Source of the DNA: Rostratula benghalensis
Taxonomy: Eukaryota > Chordata > Aves > Charadriiformes > Rostratulidae
Assembly (NCBI GenBank): GCA_013399305.1
Contig: VXAI01000635.1
Coordinates: forward strand, 30,910-94,909
Reading direction: 5' to 3'
DNA: 64,000 nt
Positions 58,701 through 64,000 of this stretch are shown one piece after another (position 1 is the first letter of the stretch; every line of letters begins with the position of its first letter). The notes below the pieces were generated by a model. That model worked only from the letters and a program-made list of their open reading frames with translations, was not told where the DNA came from and did not search any database. Made by a program: the position numbers and the translations under genes.

Positions 58701-59165
58701 CCATAGAAATCGTTTAATTGAGGATGTTCTGAGCCCTGCAGGATTTGCTGGGGTTTGTTTCCCAATATACCAGTGTCTTTTAAAGACACTTTCTGCAGTA
58801 GAAACACAGATGTGCAGGCCAGGCCTCTGGATGTAACTCTGAACCCCCACAACCCCGTTACATCTCTTGAGCTCGGTGCAAATAAGTTTCACTGGGAATT
58901 AACCCCACGAATTCCATCTCAGCTCTCGGTGGATCCCTAAGTGGATGCCACAGGCGTTTTCTTTGCCTCGCATGTTTTCTTGGCAGTTGTCCTACTTTAT
59001 AGCTATTTTCAGCAGTGATTAAAGCATGGCTTTAAAACCACAAGGCGGGGGAAGAAAAAAAACCCCACAAACAAAACCCAAAAGCCAGGTGCTGCCAGGC
59101 CAGCAGATACGATGGAGTGGTGAGTAAATACATCCAGAACTGTTAGGTAGGCTTGAAATATAATT
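55713..59165. other. Intergenic spacer
   Basis: AT-rich DNA with no gene or named repeat that I can support. Confidence 0.45.
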
Positions 59166-59389
59166 TTTATTGTCATGCTGGAGAATGAAGCAGCAGAACA
59201 AGAAAGAAGCTATTCCCAGCAGACGGTGTGCTTTGCTTGGAGATTAAACAGCTCAAAAGCTCATTGAATCGAGAGACTTCATCCCAAAAAAACATTTGCT
59301 GGCAGAGAGGAGATGGGTAAGGAGATGAGCTGGAGGCGTTGGGTGAGGAACGAGCCGGTGGGTCCAGGTGCCGGGGTTGGATCCTGCTT

Positions 59390-59707
59390 CTAGTACTTGG
59401 GGCACGTTGGTGGCAGCTTGCAGATGTTCTTGGTGACCTGGGGGCAGTAGGGGACCTGGGGGCAGTAGCGCTGGACAGGGGGGTAGCAGGGCTGCACCGG
59501 GGGGCAGTAGCGCTGAACCGGGGGGCAATAGGGCTGCACGGGGGGGCAGCAGGGTGTCACACAGCTGTACTTCTGCACGGGCTGCCTCTGGATGGGGTAG
59601 TGGCAGGAGGGTCCCGATCCGTGGCAGGAGGAGCGGGATCCGTGGCAGGAAGAGCTGGATCCATGGCAGGAGGAGCTGTAGTCGTGGCAGGAGCCGCGGG
59701 AGCACAT
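59390..59707 (-). CDS. Ser-Cys-His / Cys-Pro-Pro-Val EDC protein, copy 1
   Basis: A single coding exon of 105 residues. The N-terminal third has SSSCHGS-type units after MCSRGSCHDY, like the start and repeat of the loricrins. The rest has YCPPVQ and YCPQV repeats, like SPRR-type Pro/Cys/Gln proteins, and ends LPPTCPKY. Acceptor AG precedes 59728; the intron runs to 60217. AATAAA is at 59166-59171. It differs from the copy at 62900 by one residue. It is a likely structural protein of cornified tissue, cross-linked by Cys and Gln/Lys. I cannot match it safely to a named bird gene. Confidence 0.83.
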   Translation of the reverse strand: MCSRGSCHDYSSSCHGSSSSCHGSRSSCHGSGPSCHYPIQRQPVQKYSCVTPCCPPVQPYCPPVQRYCPPVQPCYPPVQRYCPQVPYCPQVTKNICKLPPTCPKY

Positions 59708-60217
59708 CTTTGTGAGGTCTTGGCAAAGCTGTCAGGAGCAAGAGATCAATGTGGTGAGAGGAGCCCCAGATCCACTTCTTATGTTCCCACCCCTTTTTAA
59801 AATACAATTTTTCTTCAGCCTTCCCAGTGAAACTGCTTCTCTCACTCTTTATTCCCACCTAATTCAGACTGAATTCACCCTTGGCCCTGCCTAATCTGTG
59901 GGGTTTGCTCTGGCAACTGCTCTCTGAATTTAGGTCTCTTCAGGCTCCAGTGAACCCCAGGAGGCACTCCCAAATCCCATCTCCCTTGGAGAACAGCGAG
60001 GATTTGGTGTCACCCAAGGATCCCATCGTGTGCCCTTGCTGGATCTTGCCTGGTGATCCCCATCCCACCATCAGCTGCTCATTGTGCCTCTCTGAGCATC
60101 ACAAGAGTGCAAGGAGAAGGCACTTAGTGAAGTCCCAGCTCCCAGGAGGTCCATGAAAACCTCTAGTGGAGGGTTCTTCGCTCTCAGTGCACACAGAAAG
60201 AGAAAAAATGGTCTTAC

Positions 60218-60327
60218 CTTCTGCTACAAGGAGAAGTACCTGGAAGGGCAGGCAAGCGACTGAAGAGGACTGGGACGAGCGGTCTTTTATACGGCTCCGC
60301 GAGGTTATCTGGGATATGAGACACCTC
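60218..60327 (-). promoter_or_regulatory. Promoter and noncoding exon 1, 59 kb gene
   Basis: Exon 1 ends at 60218, before GTAAGA. The TATA box (TATAAAAG) is at 60284-60291. The shared element TGTCTCATATCC is at 60312-60323. Confidence 0.73.
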
Positions 60328-60329
60328 TT

Positions 60330-61539
60330 CGCAATGACAATTTAATTATTTCCGCACTCAATCCCGTGGATGTTTGCCCTATCCTATTTTTAGCGTTTCC
60401 TCTTTGACGCACTGTGTTTCATCCCATAGGTAATTCCTGATGCATTTCCCATCAGGATTTTGGAGGGCATTTCTCTCCCATTTCCTGAAGAGTGACACTA
60501 ATCTCATAGGTGTTAATTAGCTTCCCAACAGGCAACTGGGATTGCATCAGGGGCAGAAAGGTCTTTAAGTCTCAGAAATGCTGACTCTTGGGGTAGGCCC
60601 TATCGTTTTGCGCAGGTGACAGCTCAGGATGTTAATTTGCCTGTTGAATGCCAACAGGAAACGGGATTATCAGGTGCAAGTCATGGGTATGGCACGGTGC
60701 TGGGAAGCCTGGTGTGATCTCCTCGGTGCCCTGGTGCGGCAAAAAAATAAAATAGTTCCGGTTCTTTGTGAGTTCCTTGCCAGTTGACTTGACCGACCCC
60801 ATTGGATCGTTCCGTGTGTTTCAATGGTTATTTTGTACTTAAGATGAGAGGAAAATATCTGGTGATGAGGTCTCTACGTGGTACAAATATGTCAAATTTT
60901 TCCTGTTTGGTTTTTCTTTCCCTGCACTGATTTTATATATATATACATACTCTTTTTTTCACCTGACCTCACTTGCAGAGATGTCTGGAAAGTAAAGAGT
61001 TCAGAGAAAAGGAGTGTTTGAGAAGAAGTTTGAGCAATTGAGGGTCCTGTCACTAGTGGCCAAATTGTGGGCACTAAAGCTGAATTTATAATCCCATTTG
61101 ACTCAGCCTTTGAAGTGTAAGAGAACGGAGCCTGTAACTCATCAGTTTTGGAGAATGCTACCCATTAGAGCAATTTGCTAACTGCTAACGAGAAGCTCTC
61201 TCTAAAGTACTGGTGTCCTACAACTTTTCTTCAGGCTAGAGGTGATATAATTGCTTGTGGCGAGTTCTGTGTAGCAAGGGAGGATTGCATGAATTCCTCA
61301 GGGAAATTTTGTGACTCAGTTGCGGGTCCAAAACCAAGAGAGGCTGAGGCTCCCTGTTCAGCAAAGCTGGTGCTTGTGTCATGGTTCACCTTCCCTCCAT
61401 GCTTCGGCCTAGACCATGACCCCCATGTTCTTCTGAAATCTTTCTGCCTCCTCACCCAGCCCAAAACTGAGGTGTCCAAGGTTACCCCTACTGAAAAGAA
61501 TGTTTCTGAACCTTTCAAATTCAGATCCTGCTAAGGAAG
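60330..61539. other. Intergenic spacer
   Basis: A TATATATA patch lies near 60934-60943. No gene was recognised. Confidence 0.45.
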
Positions 61540-61825
61540 ACATAGAATCATGGAATGGTTTAGGTTGGAAGGGACTGTGAAGACCACCTAGTTCCAGCTC
61601 CCCTACCACAGGCAGGGACACCTCCCACCAGCCCAGGTAGCTCCAAGCCCCATCCAATCTGGTCTTGAACCCCTCCAGGGATGGGGCAGCCACAGATTCT
61701 CTGGGCAACCTGGGCCAGGCTCTCACCACCCTCGCACCAAATAATTTCTTCCCCTCATGTCATTCTTCCCTCTTTTATTTGAAGCAATTACCCCTTGTCC
61801 TGTCACTATGTGCTGATGTAAACCT
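61540..61825 (-). mobile_element. CR1 LINE 3' fragment
   Basis: Antisense CR1 from 'catagaatcatggaatgg' through 'ggttggaagggactgtgaag', 'gaacccctccagggatggg' and 'ccccttgtcctgtcac'. Confidence 0.9.
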
Positions 61826-62657
61826 TGCTGTTTCCCCCCCCTCACAGACTGGGACAATGATCTCTAAAGGGTTATCATCCACTGCTTGCAGTTGTTTTGC
61901 GGGAGTATATAAAAGAAGCCCAACCTACAGTGACAAAAATGTCATTTTTTTGAGCAATGCGGGTGTTGATATTGTTGAGTTAAGCTCAGCACTCTTGGGT
62001 TTACGAGCTCCACGTAATGACATATTCCACGCTGTGCAAGCACACAGGAGTCTTACAGGAGATGGACCTTCTCTGGAGGAACCTGTTTCTCTGCTCCAAA
62101 GTCCATACCAGCAGCAAGCAACACTGGAATATGAAAAAGAAGTTTGTGGCTTCTACTTCCAGAGGCTCAGAGGTATTAAGATATATGAAAATATTTATAT
62201 GTCCCAGTTCTGCAGCTGAGCTTGGAGTAAATTATTGCATTTATTGAGTAAGATTATTGGCAACTGTGAACTACTTTATTCCTCTTTAATTTAATGAGCT
62301 GTGCTTGTCTCCAAAACAAAAGAGTTTGGATTCAATCGTCTTTGATCTTGCTGTTTTCAAAATGATGGGACAAAAGTCTGTGTAGAACAGCTCATTGTCT
62401 GGTGTAAGCAGGGGAGGCTTTGATACGCTCAGCCCTTTACTTCCATGTAGTTTTTTGGTAGTTGAGAAATTTTTCCCCTACTAATGTGTTCATTTTCTCC
62501 CCCAATGAATGTGGGAATCGTTGTTATCGGCCACCAACTATTGGGGCACTTGGAGAATATCAAGGAATTTGACTGAAATATCCAGTCAATAAAAACTCTA
62601 AAGGAAAAAGTGAATAAACAAATTGAAAGACGATGCAGGTTTGATGAAATTTCAAGA
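61826..62657. other. Intergenic spacer with orphan + strand TATA
   Basis: A strong TATA-like sequence (tatataaaag) lies at 61905-61914 on the + strand. No coding exon of EDC or S100 type follows it. Confidence 0.4.
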
Positions 62658-62899
62658 TTTATTGTTTCCCACACCCAGATGAGTCTGAAACAGAAATGCA
62701 TGGCATAGAGGGATTTCCAACAGTAATTACACACTGAATAATTAGAAAGAATGACACCTTGAATGATAATTAGGGGAATGCTTCACCCAGACCAGCGGTG
62801 AGGCAAGTGACAGAGACCCATGGATGAGATGATCCATGGACACAACATCCAAGGGAGGAACGAGCCGGTGGGTCCAGGTGCCGGGGTTGGATCCTGCTT

Positions 62900-63217
62900 C
62901 TAGTACTTGGGGCATGTTGGTGGCAGCTTGCAGATGTTCTTGGTGACCTGGGGGCAGTAGGGGACCTGGGGGCAGTAGCGCTGGACAGGGGGGTAGCAGG
63001 GCTGCACCGGGGGGCAGTAGCGCTGAACCGGGGGGCAATAGGGGTGCACGGGGGGGCAGCAGGGTGTCACACAGCTGTACTTCTGCACGGGCTGCCTCTG
63101 GATGGGGTAGTGGCAGGAGGGTCCCGATCCGTGGCAGGAGGAGCGGGATCCGTGGCAGGAAGAGCTGGATCCATGGCAGGAGGAGCTGTAGTCATGGCAG
63201 GAGCCACGGGAGCACAT
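62900..63217 (-). CDS. Ser-Cys-His / Cys-Pro-Pro-Val EDC protein, copy 2
   Basis: A single coding exon of 105 residues, differing from the 59390 copy at one position (His for Gln in a CPPV repeat). Acceptor AG precedes 63238; the intron runs to 63788. AATAAA is at 62658-62663. The exon and a few bases on each side match the other copy at 388 of 392 bases without indels, while promoter, exon 1, intron and distal 3' UTR are clearly diverged. This points to recent gene conversion of an older duplicate. Confidence 0.83.
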   Translation of the reverse strand: MCSRGSCHDYSSSCHGSSSSCHGSRSSCHGSGPSCHYPIQRQPVQKYSCVTPCCPPVHPYCPPVQRYCPPVQPCYPPVQRYCPQVPYCPQVTKNICKLPPTCPKY

Positions 63218-63788
63218 CTTTGTGAGGTCTTGGCAAAGCTGTCAGGGCAGAGAGAGAGGGAGAGACCATCAGGTGACATGGCTGTAAAATGTTATATTTC
63301 CCTTGCCTCTTTTTCTGTAGTGGTCTGGGAAATTTTGTCTTCCTCTGTTTTGTAAGGTAGGTGGATATCTTGACCCTCAAATTGCTCCTGCCTTGTCTTT
63401 TGGGGGATACTCCACAATAGCGCAGCTCCGATGGGTATTTCCCTACCAAGGTGCTACCATTTGCTTTTTAAGGTAAAATTTACTTCTGAAACCACACTGT
63501 CTTGGCTGAGATGCGTCTTCCTCCACCACCAGCTAGTTTGGGAATTAATAAATTCCTTGGTGGCTCCCAAAGACCCTCTCTCTTTGCAGATCTAGTCCTT
63601 CCATCACTCCTGTTTTTCTGTCATCCCATCTGCTGTGAGGAAGCCACGAACACCCTTTGCGTCGTTTACACGTTCAGGTGCCCAGTCACCCAAAATAAGA
63701 AATTTCTGAGACAGAGACAAGGTCCGAATGCAGATCTTGCTGGCTAGAAGTCCTATGAGAGTAGATAAATCAACACAATCCAACTTAC

Positions 63789-63910
63789 CCTTTGCTGGAG
63801 CAAGAGAGAGGAAGAGCACAGAGAGCTGATGCTGAATGAAGGAAGAGCAGGGGATGGCGGACTTTTATACCTTACGAAGGGCTGTCCAAGAAATTATGCA
63901 TCTCTTGGTA
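63789..63910 (-). promoter_or_regulatory. Promoter and noncoding exon 1, 63 kb gene
   Basis: Exon 1 ends at 63789, before GTAAGT. The TATA box (TATAAAAG) is at 63862-63869. The shared upstream element is present in its weakest form (TGCATAATTTCT) at about 63889-63900. Confidence 0.65.
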
Positions 63911-64000
63911 ATGCTGACAATTAATTAAGTAGTCACGTTCATATTTATCTCGTGTCTAGTTTTTAGCACTTCCGATTTTACACAGTCAGGCAAACCAATT

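Overview
The window looks like bird nuclear DNA from the epidermal differentiation complex (EDC) and the S100 cluster beside it. Four things point to this: spliced vertebrate genes, many CR1-type LINE fragments, S100 calgranulin genes close to chicken MRP-126, and a run of small cysteine-rich cornification genes of types I know from birds (loricrins, EDWM, EDMPN, EDCRP). Species cannot be named from sequence alone. A 612-base run of Ns at 54165-54776 marks an assembly gap.

Left part (1-22.7 kb), S100 cluster, all on the + strand: an S100A4-like gene (827-1229), a broken S100A6-like relic (about 2711-2958), three calgranulin-type S100 genes (4628-5418, 9192-9981, 14122-15705; the last is the MRP-126/S100A9 type), and an odd two-exon gene (21960-22635) that keeps only the N-terminal half of an S100 domain. 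The normal S100 genes share one layout: TATA box, short first exon, exon 2 with the N-terminal EF-hand, exon 3 with the C-terminal EF-hand.

Right part (25-64 kb), single-coding-exon EDC genes, all on the - strand: three loricrins (25335-25637, 28917-29273, 33303-33698), EDWM (37965-38786), an unassigned Pro/Cys-rich protein (42003-42587), EDMPN pair (45996-46199, 49891-50115), EDCRP (53874-55045, with the gap), and two nearly identical Ser-Cys-His / Cys-Pro-Pro-Val proteins (59390-59707, 62900-63217). Each has a TATA box, a short noncoding exon 1, one intron, and a single coding exon. Proteins of this type are cross-linked by transglutaminase and disulphides into the cornified envelope of skin, scale, beak, claw and feather. 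The calgranulins next door are predicted calcium and zinc binders of innate defence.

Main observations: (i) all ten EDC promoters carry a TGYCTCATTTCC-like element, most copies close to consensus, at a nearly fixed distance (17-22 bp) upstream of the TATA box; (ii) the half-S100 gene; (iii) conversion-like sequence identity confined to coding exons in the 59/63 kb pair and in two loricrins; (iv) a GC-AG intron in the MRP-126-type gene; (v) a decayed S100A6; (vi) AP-1 sites at matched spacing in the loricrin and EDWM promoters; (vii) a 3' UTR block shared between unlike EDC genes. Intergenic DNA is mostly featureless apart from CR1 copies, one probable retroviral LTR and simple repeats.
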